DNA from: an uncultured Bacteroidales bacterium
Lineage (GTDB): Bacteria > Bacteroidota > Bacteroidia > Bacteroidales > UBA932
Direction: 5' to 3'
DNA: 64,000 bases
Assembly: GCA_934717185.1 (NCBI GenBank)
Contig: CAKUYQ010000001.1
Location: forward strand, 124,001 to 188,000
The position numbers were made by a program, and so were the translations under genes. Under the pieces are notes generated by a model that was given only the letters and a program-made list of their open reading frames with translations, was not told the origin of the DNA and searched no databases. Positions 43,311-51,726 of the stretch are shown here, piece after piece. How positions within the stretch are numbered: the stretch's first letter is position 1; every line of letters starts with the position of its first letter.

Positions 43311-43342
43311 TTTGTTTAATATTTGATTTATTCATACCTTTG
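43311..43342 (+). promoter_or_regulatory. Capsule operon promoter (ON orientation)
   Basis: TTTG (43311-43314) and TACCTTTG (43335-43342) are spaced by 20 bp, an exact consensus match. It is the last feature inside the invertible segment, directed out across the right inverted repeat. Confidence 0.8.
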
Positions 43343-43350
43343 CAGACGTC

Positions 43351-43371
43351 TTGTGTGGTTTCTTTCATAGA
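43351..43371 (-). repeat. Right inverted repeat of the invertible segment
   Basis: Exact reverse complement of 42968-42988. The expected transcription start (near 43349) falls at its edge, so the repeat would be copied into the 5' end of the mRNA. Confidence 0.88.
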
Positions 43372-43620
43372 GATAATACTTGAAAATGCAGCAAATGTAT
43401 TTTTAGGTAATCTCTTGGCAGTATGACTTTTTTAAGAAGCAGCAGAACAACCGTGACGACAAGAACAAAAGAGTCTAACTTAAAAACACAAAAAGAAAAC
43501 CATAAAGACGCAAAAAATCACGCAACTTAAAGGTAATGGTATTCTAACTGCCTGATTGAAAAAGGATTATACAATCATGCAGGATTAGAGGATATTACCC
43601 TGGCCCAAAAGAGCTTAACA
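43372..43620 (+). promoter_or_regulatory. Untranslated capsule leader
   Basis: About 250 nt of A-rich sequence separate the invertible segment from upxY and contain no convincing gene. In Bacteroides, UpxY proteins act on such leaders to prevent early termination of the capsule transcript. Confidence 0.6.
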
Positions 43621-44166
43621 ATGCCCCACAGTACCACAGAAGAAAAGCTCTGGTATGTCCTAAGAGACCTAAAACGCCCCAATGCCCTGCTCCCTGCATA
43701 CAAACAGTTAGGCGAAGCAAACATAGAGGTATTTACCCCAATGAAATGGCAGGTCTCCATAAAAAACGGGAAACGAATCCGCAAACAGGTCCCATTCATC
43801 CAAGACCTGCTCTTTGCATACGAATTCAAGCAGATCTTAGATCCCATCATCACCTACACAGATACCCTTCAATACAGATTTCAGAAAGGCGGCGGCTATC
43901 AGAAACCCATGACAGTCCCTACCGCAGATATGGAACGCTTCATAAAAGCGGTACAGTCAACAGCACAACCACAATATTACCTGCCGGGCGAGATTACCCC
44001 AGCAATGTGTGGACAGACAGTCCATATAGTAGGTGGAATATTAGATGGTTACGAAGGCAAGCTGCTAAAGGTGAAAGGCACAAGAAAGAAAAGACTCATA
44101 GTCTCCCTACCCAACCTTCTTGCAACAGCAGTAGAAGTAGAGAGCGACTACATACAATTTGTATAA
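43621..44166 (+). CDS. upxY: UpxY-type NusG-like transcription antiterminator
   Basis: The 181-residue protein has the NusG N-terminal fold typical of capsule antiterminators (KLWYVLRDLKRPNALLPAYK, VEVFTPMKWQ region, VPFIQDLLFAYE). A KOW-like C-terminus follows with GQTVHIVGGILDGYEGKLLKVKG (about 131-153). Each Bacteroides capsule operon starts with its own upxY, which keeps RNA polymerase from stopping in the leader. Position directly after an invertible promoter fits exactly. It is followed after 1 nt by the next gene. Confidence 0.9.
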   Translation: MPHSTTEEKLWYVLRDLKRPNALLPAYKQLGEANIEVFTPMKWQVSIKNGKRIRKQVPFIQDLLFAYEFKQILDPIITYTDTLQYRFQKGGGYQKPMTVPTADMERFIKAVQSTAQPQYYLPGEITPAMCGQTVHIVGGILDGYEGKLLKVKGTRKKRLIVSLPNLLATAVEVESDYIQFV

Positions 44167-44167
44167 G

Positions 44168-44605
44168 ATGATAACACAGCAGACACAGCCACCCAAGGCA
44201 TACCGTAGAGCACAGGCAACACCATGGCTGCAGCTCAACCGGCTGATAGAGAGCAGCCACAGCATTATCCTTGGCCGCGAGAAGAATAACCACAACCACA
44301 TTCATCTCTACGCCTACGGAGCCTATTGGGCCGCCTTTGAGCAATCGGCCTACCAGCTGTGCAGACACTTTCCCGGGAGCAGTACCGCCATCCTGCAGAT
44401 AAAAGGCTACCCCTTTCCCGCAATTATGGCTATGCTTCCCGACAAAGAACTATATACCCCAAAAGCAGTGCAGTACCCAACCCGTACAGTAACCCCGGAC
44501 TACAAGATATTGGCAGTGCCCAATCTCACCCCAACCAGTTACCGCGCATGGTACACCCGCCTGCTAAAACAACACGCAGAGATACAACACTTAATCAACC
44601 AATAA
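44168..44605 (+). CDS. UpxZ-like small protein of the capsule locus
   Basis: From ATG 44168, one base after the upxY stop, the product has 145 residues. A conserved-looking centre (LYAYGAYWAAFEQSAYQLCR...FPAIMAMLPDK) and the second position of the operon fit UpxZ. UpxZ proteins inhibit the UpxY proteins of other capsule loci so that one capsule is made at a time. I assign it by position, size and general look; the similarity to known UpxZ proteins was not measured. Confidence 0.6.
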   Translation: MITQQTQPPKAYRRAQATPWLQLNRLIESSHSIILGREKNNHNHIHLYAYGAYWAAFEQSAYQLCRHFPGSSTAILQIKGYPFPAIMAMLPDKELYTPKAVQYPTRTVTPDYKILAVPNLTPTSYRAWYTRLLKQHAEIQHLINQ

Positions 44606-44624
44606 CAACACCATACTAAACTAT

Positions 44625-45740
44625 ATGAGCATATTTGCAGGCAAGACTCTAATGATCACCGGCGGAACAGGATCATTCGGCAATGCCGTATTAAACCGCT
44701 TCCTTAACACAGACATAGGGGAGATAAGGATCTTCTCCCGCGACGAAAAGAAACAAGACGACATGCGCCACGAGTATCAGGCCAAGATGCCCGATGTGGC
44801 TCACAAGATAAAATTCTTCATAGGCGATGTAAGAGATTTACAGAGTTGCCGTAACGCCATGCCGGGAGTGGATTACATCTTCCACGCCGCAGCCCTCAAA
44901 CAGGTTCCGAGCTGCGAGTTCTTCCCCATGGAGGCGGTAAAGACCAATGTCATAGGCACAGACAATGTACTCACCGCAGCCATTGAGTTTGGCGTAGGGG
45001 CGGTAATCTGCCTCTCAACAGATAAGGCAGCCTACCCTATAAATGCCATGGGCATAAGCAAAGCCATAGAGGAGAAGATAGCAGTAGCCAAGAGCCGTTA
45101 CTCCGGCAAGACCAAGATCTGCTGCACAAGATACGGCAATGTGATGTGTAGCCGCGGTTCAGTTATTCCACTCTGGATAGACCAGATTCGCAACGGCAAC
45201 CCAATTACCCTCACCGAACCAAGGATGACAAGATTCATTATGTCATTGGAGGAGGCGGTAGATTTGGTACTCTTTGCCTTTGAGCATGGCAACAACGGTG
45301 ATATCCTTGTACAGAAAGCCCCTGCCTGCACCATACAGACCCAGGCCGAAGCGGTGCGAGAGCTTTTCAAGCACCAATACCGCTCAGCCATTAGGGCCAA
45401 CTCTGATTCTGTTGCCAACGCTGAAGTTGCTGCCAACGCCAATGCCAACGCTAAAGCAGATGAACCTGAGATTAAGGTTATAGGCATCCGCCACGGTGAG
45501 AAGATGTACGAGACACTGCTCACCAATGAGGAGTGTGCCAAAGCAGAGGATATGGGCAACTTCTACAGAGTACCTGCCGACAACCGCTCGCTCAACTATG
45601 ACAAGTTCTTCACCGAAGGAGACAACAAACGTTGCGCCCTGTCTGAGTTCAACAGCGACAACACACGTCGCCTGAACTTGGAGGAGACCAAAGAGAAGAT
45701 AGCCTCGTTGGAGTACATTCGAAATGAGTTGAGGGGGTAA
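44625..45740 (+). CDS. capE: UDP-GlcNAc 4,6-dehydratase/5-epimerase of the CapE/FnlA type
   Basis: The 371-residue SDR enzyme has the NAD loop TGGTGSFGN (12-20) and the active-site region STDKAAYPINAMGISKAIEEK, where Met replaces the usual SDR Tyr (MGISK), as in CapE/FnlA/WbjB. This enzyme begins UDP-L-FucNAc synthesis from UDP-GlcNAc. An Ala/Asn-rich stretch (about residues 266-281, SVANAEVAANANANAKAD) interrupts the chain before the conserved IKVIGIRHGEKMYETLL. It is encoded by GCCAACGCC hexamer repeats identical in kind to those between genes. Confidence 0.87.
   Translation: MSIFAGKTLMITGGTGSFGNAVLNRFLNTDIGEIRIFSRDEKKQDDMRHEYQAKMPDVAHKIKFFIGDVRDLQSCRNAMPGVDYIFHAAALKQVPSCEFFPMEAVKTNVIGTDNVLTAAIEFGVGAVICLSTDKAAYPINAMGISKAIEEKIAVAKSRYSGKTKICCTRYGNVMCSRGSVIPLWIDQIRNGNPITLTEPRMTRFIMSLEEAVDLVLFAFEHGNNGDILVQKAPACTIQTQAEAVRELFKHQYRSAIRANSDSVANAEVAANANANAKADEPEIKVIGIRHGEKMYETLLTNEECAKAEDMGNFYRVPADNRSLNYDKFFTEGDNKRCALSEFNSDNTRRLNLEETKEKIASLEYIRNELRG
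45414..45466 (-). repeat. Hexamer repeat array inside the capE coding sequence
   Basis: The plus strand reads GCCAACGCTGAAGTTGCTGC, then GCCAACGCCAATGCCAACGC and TAAAGC, the same words as the intergenic GGCGTT/AACGCC arrays. The reading frame stays open and the product gains an Ala/Asn-rich loop. Confidence 0.8.
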
Positions 45741-45742
45741 TA

Positions 45743-45930
45743 GCTTTGGCGTTGGCGTTAGCGTTGGCTTTTCAGAATAAAAAAAAGGTTAAAGCAGTAG
45801 AAAAATTAATCAAAACAGTTATGAAAGACTTGTCAATCAACGGAAGAGCGATTGCCTAAAACTGCATTGGCGTTAGCGTTGGCTTTCAGAATAAATTAGC
45901 TAAAGCTAAGGCCAAAGCTAAAGCCTTTTT
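45743..45930. repeat. Hexamer repeat cluster between capE and the 2-epimerase gene
   Basis: Two direct copies of TTGGCGTTAGCGTTGGCTTT followed by CAGAATAAA lie at about 45752-45782 and 45868-45897, separated by about 90 bp. A right-facing arm TTAGCTAAAGCTAAGGCC plus AAAGCTAAAGCC (45897-45927) follows, then five T. The DNA between the copies has only a 12-codon open frame at 45821. This gap is where the pathway gene capF/fnlB would be expected. Confidence 0.75.
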
Positions 45931-45954
45931 ACACTCTTAACAAAAAGAAGAACA

Positions 45955-47133
45955 ATGGAAAACAATTATAACAACATCGCATGGCAGAACAACGGCAAAT
46001 TGAAGTTGCTGATAATAGTTGGCACTCGGCCGGAAATCATCCGTCTTGCCGCTGTCATCAACAAATGCAGAGAATACTTTGATGCTATCCTTGCCCACAC
46101 AGGGCAGAACTACGACTACAACCTCAACGGAGTCTTCTTCAAGGATCTTAAGCTGAAAGACCCTGAGGTCTATATGAATGCAGTAGGCGACGACCTTGGA
46201 GCCACAATGGGCAATATCATCAACGCCTCCTACAAGCTGATGGCTGCAATCAAGCCCGATGCCGTGTTGGTTCTCGGTGATACCAACAGCTGCCTGAGCG
46301 TCATAGGTGCCAAGAGACTCCATATCCCCATCTTCCACATGGAGGCAGGGAACAGATGCTTTGACGAATGCCTTCCTGAGGAGACCAACAGGAGGATAGT
46401 AGACATCATAAGCGATGTAAACCTCTGCTATTCTGAACACGCGAGGAGATATCTCAATTCGTCGGGAGTAGCAAAAGAGAGAACCTACGTAACAGGGTCA
46501 CCAATGGCGGAGGTTCTGCACAATAACCTAAAAGAGATTGAGGAGAGTGATGTACACAAGAGACTTGGATTGGAAAAAGGGAAATACATCCTGCTGAGCG
46601 CACACAGGGAGGAGAACATAGACACAGAGAAGAATTTCCTTAGTCTCTTCACTGCAATCAACAGAATGGCAGAGAAGTACAATATGCCCATCCTTTACAG
46701 CTGCCACCCCCGTTCAAGGAAGAGATTGGAGGCAAGCGGGTTTAAGTTAGATGAGAGGGTCATTCAGCACGAACCACTTGGTTTTCATGACTACAACTGC
46801 TTGCAGATGAACGCCTTTGCTGTAGTTAGCGACAGCGGCACATTGCCGGAGGAATCATCCTTCTTTACCAGCGTAGGTCACAGCTTCCCGGCAGTCTGCA
46901 TAAGAACCAGCACAGAGAGACCCGAGGCGTTGGACAAAGGCTGCTTCATACTTGCCGGCATAGACGAACACTCGCTGCTTCAGGCGGTAGACACGGCCGT
47001 GGAGATGGTGCAGAACGGTGACAACGGCATCCCTGTACCCAACTACACAGACGAGAACGTCTCCACCAAAGTAGTTAAGCTCATACAGTCCTACACCGGA
47101 ATCATCAACAAGATGGTCTGGCGGAAATATTAA
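45955..47133 (+). CDS. UDP-N-acetylglucosamine 2-epimerase (FnlC/CapG type)
   Basis: The 392-residue protein has the WecB-fold motifs VGTRPEIIRLAAVI (about 21-34), HTGQNYD, LGDTNSCLSVIGAKRL, HMEAGNRCFDECLPEETNR and SDSGTLPEES. The AGNRCFDECLPEE form is that of FnlC/WbjD/CapG, which make UDP-L-FucNAc in the last step of that pathway, rather than the WecB form AGLRT. Together with capE it supports L-FucNAc or a related 6-deoxy sugar in the capsule. It is separated from capE by the repeat cluster. Confidence 0.85.
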   Translation: MENNYNNIAWQNNGKLKLLIIVGTRPEIIRLAAVINKCREYFDAILAHTGQNYDYNLNGVFFKDLKLKDPEVYMNAVGDDLGATMGNIINASYKLMAAIKPDAVLVLGDTNSCLSVIGAKRLHIPIFHMEAGNRCFDECLPEETNRRIVDIISDVNLCYSEHARRYLNSSGVAKERTYVTGSPMAEVLHNNLKEIEESDVHKRLGLEKGKYILLSAHREENIDTEKNFLSLFTAINRMAEKYNMPILYSCHPRSRKRLEASGFKLDERVIQHEPLGFHDYNCLQMNAFAVVSDSGTLPEESSFFTSVGHSFPAVCIRTSTERPEALDKGCFILAGIDEHSLLQAVDTAVEMVQNGDNGIPVPNYTDENVSTKVVKLIQSYTGIINKMVWRKY

Positions 47134-47144
47134 AATAATCTACA

Positions 47145-48377
47145 ATGAATATTACAGTAGCAGGTACAGGCTACGTAGGGTTGTCCATAGCAACCCTGCT
47201 GGCTCAACATAACAAGGTCACTGCAGTAGACATAGTGCAGGAGAGGGTAGACCTTGTAAACAACAGGAGATCCCCCATACAGGACGATTACATAGAGGAC
47301 TACCTTGCCAACAAGCAGTTGGACCTCCGCGCAACCACCAATGCAGAGGAGGGATACAAAGATGCAGACTATGTTGTCATAGCTGCCCCAACCAACTACG
47401 ACAGCATAAAGAACTTCTTTGACACAAGCGCAGTGGAGGACGTTATAGCCAAGGTTATGAAATATAACCCAACCGCCATAATGGTCATCAAATCCACCAT
47501 ACCGGTAGGCTATACAGAAAGCATAAGAAAGAGGACAGGAAGCGATAACATTATCTTTGCCCCCGAGTTTTTAAGAGAGAGCAAAGCCCTCTACGATAAC
47601 CTCTATCCCAGCCGAATCATAGTAGGTTACAAACAGGGAGATGCAAGATTGGAGAAGCACGCAAGAGAGTTTGCAGCCCTCATCAAAGAGGGTGCGATAA
47701 AGGAGGATGTGCCTGTACTCTTTATGGGGTCAACAGAGGCCGAGGCTGTGAAGCTCTTTGCCAATACCTACCTTGCCCTAAGGGTATCCTATTTTAACGA
47801 GCTTGATACCTACGCAGAGCTTAAAGGGTTGGATACACAACATATCATAGACGGAGTATGCCTCGATCCAAGAATAGGAACCCACTACAACAACCCATCC
47901 TTCGGTTACGGAGGCTACTGCCTTCCAAAAGACACCAAACAGCTCCTTGCCAACTATGAAGATGTGCCTGAAGACCTCATACGAGCCATAGTGGAGAGTA
48001 ACAGGACAAGGAAAGACTTCATAGCAGACAGAGTATTGGAGAAGGCAGGCTACTACACCGCCAACAGCAGTTTCAACGCAAGACAGGAGAGGCGGTGCAT
48101 CATAGGAGTCTACAGACTCACCATGAAGAGCAACAGCGACAACTTCCGCCAAAGCTCCATACAGGGTGTAATGAAGAGGGTAAAGGCCAAAGGGGCAACA
48201 GTCATCATCTACGAACCTACCTTGGAGAGTGGCACCACCTTCTTTGGCAGCGAGGTGGTCAACAACTTGGAAGAGTTCAAACGCCGCAGCCAAGCCATCA
48301 TAGCCAACCGCTACGACAGCTGCCTGGATGATGTAAAAGATAAGGTCTACACCCGAGACATCTTCAAAAGAGACTAA
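47145..48377 (+). CDS. ugd: UDP-glucose 6-dehydrogenase
   Basis: The 410-residue protein has the NAD loop GTGYVGLSIATLL (7-19), the substrate motif FAPEFLRESKALYDNLYPSRIIVG and the active-site Cys in NPSFGYGGYCLPKDTKQ. It oxidises UDP-glucose to UDP-glucuronate. The next gene is a UDP-glucuronate 4-epimerase, so the pair would supply GlcA and GalA. Length is typical of the short Ugd type of Gram-negative capsule loci. Confidence 0.9.
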   Translation: MNITVAGTGYVGLSIATLLAQHNKVTAVDIVQERVDLVNNRRSPIQDDYIEDYLANKQLDLRATTNAEEGYKDADYVVIAAPTNYDSIKNFFDTSAVEDVIAKVMKYNPTAIMVIKSTIPVGYTESIRKRTGSDNIIFAPEFLRESKALYDNLYPSRIIVGYKQGDARLEKHAREFAALIKEGAIKEDVPVLFMGSTEAEAVKLFANTYLALRVSYFNELDTYAELKGLDTQHIIDGVCLDPRIGTHYNNPSFGYGGYCLPKDTKQLLANYEDVPEDLIRAIVESNRTRKDFIADRVLEKAGYYTANSSFNARQERRCIIGVYRLTMKSNSDNFRQSSIQGVMKRVKAKGATVIIYEPTLESGTTFFGSEVVNNLEEFKRRSQAIIANRYDSCLDDVKDKVYTRDIFKRD

Positions 48378-48398
48378 ACGGCAGAACAGGATACAGCT

Positions 48399-49460
48399 AT
48401 GGTACAGAATAACGTTTCACTGAAGGGAAAAACTATCCTTGTAACAGGTGCTGCAGGGTTCATTGGGAGCAACCTTGTAAAGAGACTCTTTAAGGAGGTA
48501 GAAGATATAAGGATAATAGGGATAGACAGCATAACCGATTACTACGATGTTAACATCAAGTATGAACGGTTAAAAGCGATAGAGTCACTCAGCAGAGACT
48601 GGACCTTTGTAAAAGGCTCCATAGCAGACAGAGAGATTGTAAGGAAGCTCTTTACCGAAAACAGAATAGCCGTTGTGGTAAACCTTGCGGCGCAGGCGGG
48701 GGTGAGATACTCAATCACCAACCCCGATGCCTATATGGAGAGCAATATCATGGGGTTCTACAATATCCTTGAAGCGTGCAGGCATCATGAGGTAGAGCAC
48801 CTTGTATATGCCTCATCATCATCGGTATACGGGGCAAACAAGAAGGTTCCGTATTCAACTGATGATAAGGTGGACAACCCCATATCGCTCTATGCCGCCA
48901 CCAAAAAGAGCAACGAGCTTATAGCACACTGTTACAGTAAGTTGTACAATATACCATCAACGGGATTGAGGTTCTTTACAGTCTATGGCCCTGCAGGCCG
49001 GCCGGATATGGCATATTTTGGCTTCACCGACAAATTAAGGGCGGGGAAGAGGATTCAGATCTTCAACTACGGCAACTGCAAGAGAGACTTTACGTATGTA
49101 GATGATATAGTGGAGGGTGTGGTTAGAGTCATGCAGCATGCTCCTGAAAAACAGACGGGTGAAGACGGGCTTCCCGTACCTCCGTATAAGATCTATAACA
49201 TAGGCAATAACTCGCCGGAGAATCTGCTGGACTTTGTGACCATACTTCAGGAGGAGCTTGTCCGTGCGGGTGTGTTGCCAGGGGATTATGACTTTGAGGC
49301 ACACAAGGAGTTGGTGCCAATGCAGCCGGGAGATGTACCTGTGACATACGCAGACACAAGTGCATTGGAGGAGGACTTTGGATTCAAGCCAAGCACAAGC
49401 TTGAGAGAAGGGTTGAGGCGGTTTGCAGAGTGGTATGGCAGATACTATGGCAAACAGTAG
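48399..49460 (+). CDS. UDP-glucuronate 4-epimerase
   Basis: The 353-residue SDR enzyme has GAAGFIGSNLVKRL (about 18-31), the SSSSVYGANKKVPYS segment and the active-site pair in YAATKKSNE. The fragments DSITDYYDVNIKYERL and YFGFTDKLRAGKRIQIFNYG are those of GAE/LpsL/Cap1J UDP-glucuronate 4-epimerases, rather than of GalE. It would convert UDP-GlcA from Ugd into UDP-GalA. It is 21 nt downstream of ugd. Confidence 0.87.
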   Translation: MVQNNVSLKGKTILVTGAAGFIGSNLVKRLFKEVEDIRIIGIDSITDYYDVNIKYERLKAIESLSRDWTFVKGSIADREIVRKLFTENRIAVVVNLAAQAGVRYSITNPDAYMESNIMGFYNILEACRHHEVEHLVYASSSSVYGANKKVPYSTDDKVDNPISLYAATKKSNELIAHCYSKLYNIPSTGLRFFTVYGPAGRPDMAYFGFTDKLRAGKRIQIFNYGNCKRDFTYVDDIVEGVVRVMQHAPEKQTGEDGLPVPPYKIYNIGNNSPENLLDFVTILQEELVRAGVLPGDYDFEAHKELVPMQPGDVPVTYADTSALEEDFGFKPSTSLREGLRRFAEWYGRYYGKQ

Positions 49461-49598
49461 AAAAAATTGATGCATATTAAAACAATATGGATTCAATTAT
49501 AGTAAATTTTGCTACAATTGGCACGATGTGGTGTTGGCAACCAAAATTGGAGATGGCAAGATAGTCATTAGCTCTAATAAAATACTTAGGAAGTTATT

Positions 49599-50012
49599 AT
49601 GGAATCAAAAACATATCTAATCCCTCTTAACATGGACTACGAGCAGCGTATTTTCAATAATATGAATTTAGATTATGACTGCTACACCATTGGTAAATTA
49701 ATGTACAATGAGAGGCAGAATATAGGGAGTCTTGCCGCTAAAGGGAAGTATCGTGAGGCTGCATTGTTATTTTTGCAGTTGACAAGGTCTATGTGCATAC
49801 ATTTTATTGAGGATAGACATTGGGAGTATTTTGACGATATGTATTCTCCTGAGTATGAAATAGAAAATCTGAAAAAGATGTTTGGAGAGTATGCTGCAAG
49901 TGGAAAATTACCTGTTTCAGTGAATGAATACATACACAAAGCCTGGAAAGAGATAGCGGAAACTGAGAGTTGCAGAGAGTATGGAATTCCAAGAGATGAA
50001 CTGCCGTTTTAA
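49599..50012 (+). CDS. Hypothetical protein of the capsule locus
   Basis: The 137-residue soluble protein is rich in aromatic and acidic residues (DYEQRIFNNMNLDYDCYTIG, HWEYFDDMYSPEYEIENLKK) with no signal peptide or membrane helix. I do not recognise the family. It is mostly helical in appearance. The 138 bp before it (49461-49598) contain short, stop-interrupted coding-like pieces and may be the remains of a lost gene. The 184 bp after it hold nothing clear. Confidence 0.6.
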   Translation: MESKTYLIPLNMDYEQRIFNNMNLDYDCYTIGKLMYNERQNIGSLAAKGKYREAALLFLQLTRSMCIHFIEDRHWEYFDDMYSPEYEIENLKKMFGEYAASGKLPVSVNEYIHKAWKEIAETESCREYGIPRDELPF

Positions 50013-50196
50013 ATTAGTGTCCGGAGATACAGGCATCTCTTGGCATGTTAAAAATACCGGCTGTACAATAAATTTTGACAAATTTTTTCAAGTCAATTTA
50101 CGAAAATCACACAAAAATGGGGAAATCAGAGATAAGGCATGGCTCAAATGCCTATTGTTTAATCGTTTCCAATTTTTGACCACTAACACAAATAAT

Positions 50197-51726
50197 ATGT
50201 CAGATAATTTATCTGGAAATAGCAGAATGGCAAGGAATACCATATTTCTTTATATAAGAATGGCGTTCGTTATGCTAGTAACTCTATATATTTCCAGGGT
50301 CACATTACAGACTCTAGGAGTTGAAGACTTCGGTGTGTATAATGTGGTTGCAGGCTTTGTATCAATGTTTACATTTTTGAATGCATCTCTCACAGCTTGT
50401 ATTCAAAGATATTACAACTTTGAACATGGAAAGAATGGCAGTATTGGATTTAAAAATGTATATATCACGTCATTTTATATTCAGTTGGCGATATCTATAG
50501 TTATTTTATTTTTGGTAGAAACCATTGGTTTATGGTATCTAAATAATAAACTCGTCATTCCTGAAAAAAGTATGACATCTGCTAATATTCTTTTTCAATC
50601 TTCTGTACTATCCATGATATTAGTCATTATGGAAGTGCCGTATTCGGCTTCTATTATAGCGAAGGAAAAGATGGACTATTATGCATTTGTAGGCATTGCT
50701 GATGTGATTTTAAAGTTAATCATTGTCATCGCATTACCATTTCTCCCATTTGAAAAACTTTCAACTTATGGAATTTTACTGATGTTTGTCTCTTTTATTG
50801 ACTTTCTACTTTATTATGTGTATGCTAAAAAGAACATACAAGAGATAAAACTCTCTTTATCGTTTGATACAGGACTATTCAGATCAATGTTATCATTCTC
50901 TGGATGGAGTTTCCTTGGCTCGTTTGCTCAAATAGTACGTAATCAAGGATTGAACATATTGCTGAACCTGTTCTTTGGCCCTGCTATAAATGCTGCTCGT
51001 GGTATTTCTTATCAGGTAAAAACAGCAATTTCCTGCTTTATGGCAAATATTCCAACCGCAGCTCGTCCTCAACTTGTAGAAGCTTATGCAAAGGGGGCAT
51101 ATGAAAGATCTAAGAATATATTGTTTTCAGTAAGCAAGGCTTGCTTCTTTCTAATCTATATTGTGGCGCTACCAGTAGCTTATGAGATGGATTATTTACT
51201 GCATTTATGGTTAGGTGAAATGGTTCCAGGATACACGGTTGTCTTTTCACAGATCATTCTGATTATTGCGATTGTAGAGGCTTATAATTGGCCTATATCA
51301 ATGATTATATATGCCTCAGGTAAAATTAGTAAATACAACATTGTCACAAGCTTGATAGGTATAATTGTTCTTCCTTTGTGTTATATAGCACTCGTATGGA
51401 AGGCAGATCCTCTTGTGATATATATCATTAGTTTGTTAATTAGTATATCTGTGCAGATTGCAAGTATAGTGTGTATGCAGTCTGTAGTCAATATTCGTAT
51501 TGCAGATTATTGCAGGTCTGTGCTAGTACCGTCAATGTATGTCTGCTTGCTATCAATTTTTGTTCCTTTTGCAATTGTGTCTTTAATGCCGGATGGATTT
51601 GCAAGATTAGTTGTAAATTGCGTCGTTTCCATGCCCATTACGGGAATACTGTGCTATTTTATTGGACTAAATGATCAAGAAAGATCATTGGTGAATCAAT
51701 TTGCTAAAAAAATAAAAAAAAAGTGA
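50197..51726 (+). CDS. Wzx-type polysaccharide flippase (MATE/MVF superfamily)
   Basis: I choose ATG 50197 (MSDNLSGNSRMARNTIFLY), because this is the usual Bacteroidetes start and the upstream frame overlaps the previous gene. The 509-residue product has about twelve membrane helices and the family segment LYISRVTLQTLGVEDFGVYNVVAGFVSMF. It should flip lipid-linked repeat units across the inner membrane. The DNA from here to about 59 kb is more AT-rich than the housekeeping part, as often seen in transferred capsule segments. Its stop overlaps the next gene. Confidence 0.87.
   Translation: MSDNLSGNSRMARNTIFLYIRMAFVMLVTLYISRVTLQTLGVEDFGVYNVVAGFVSMFTFLNASLTACIQRYYNFEHGKNGSIGFKNVYITSFYIQLAISIVILFLVETIGLWYLNNKLVIPEKSMTSANILFQSSVLSMILVIMEVPYSASIIAKEKMDYYAFVGIADVILKLIIVIALPFLPFEKLSTYGILLMFVSFIDFLLYYVYAKKNIQEIKLSLSFDTGLFRSMLSFSGWSFLGSFAQIVRNQGLNILLNLFFGPAINAARGISYQVKTAISCFMANIPTAARPQLVEAYAKGAYERSKNILFSVSKACFFLIYIVALPVAYEMDYLLHLWLGEMVPGYTVVFSQIILIIAIVEAYNWPISMIIYASGKISKYNIVTSLIGIIVLPLCYIALVWKADPLVIYIISLLISISVQIASIVCMQSVVNIRIADYCRSVLVPSMYVCLLSIFVPFAIVSLMPDGFARLVVNCVVSMPITGILCYFIGLNDQERSLVNQFAKKIKKK

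Larger units (their letters stand above)
42968..43371. other. Probable invertible DNA segment (phase-variable capsule promoter)
   Basis: Perfect 21-bp inverted repeats lie at 42968-42988 and 43351-43371; the left copy begins TCTATGAAAGAAACC and the right one is its exact reverse complement. The 362 bp between them hold one clear promoter (43311-43342) aimed at upxY, plus a composite repeat and a cruciform. Invertible promoters flanked by inverted repeats of about 19-25 bp control most Bacteroides fragilis capsule loci, so the layout supports the same switch, with the sequenced orientation being ON. Inversion itself is inferred. Confidence 0.85.

Noticed and set aside
49981..50196. N-terminal extension of the flippase to position 49981
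   Set aside because: It would overlap the preceding gene, and the added 72 residues are unlike flippase N-termini; ATG 50197 gives the normal start.
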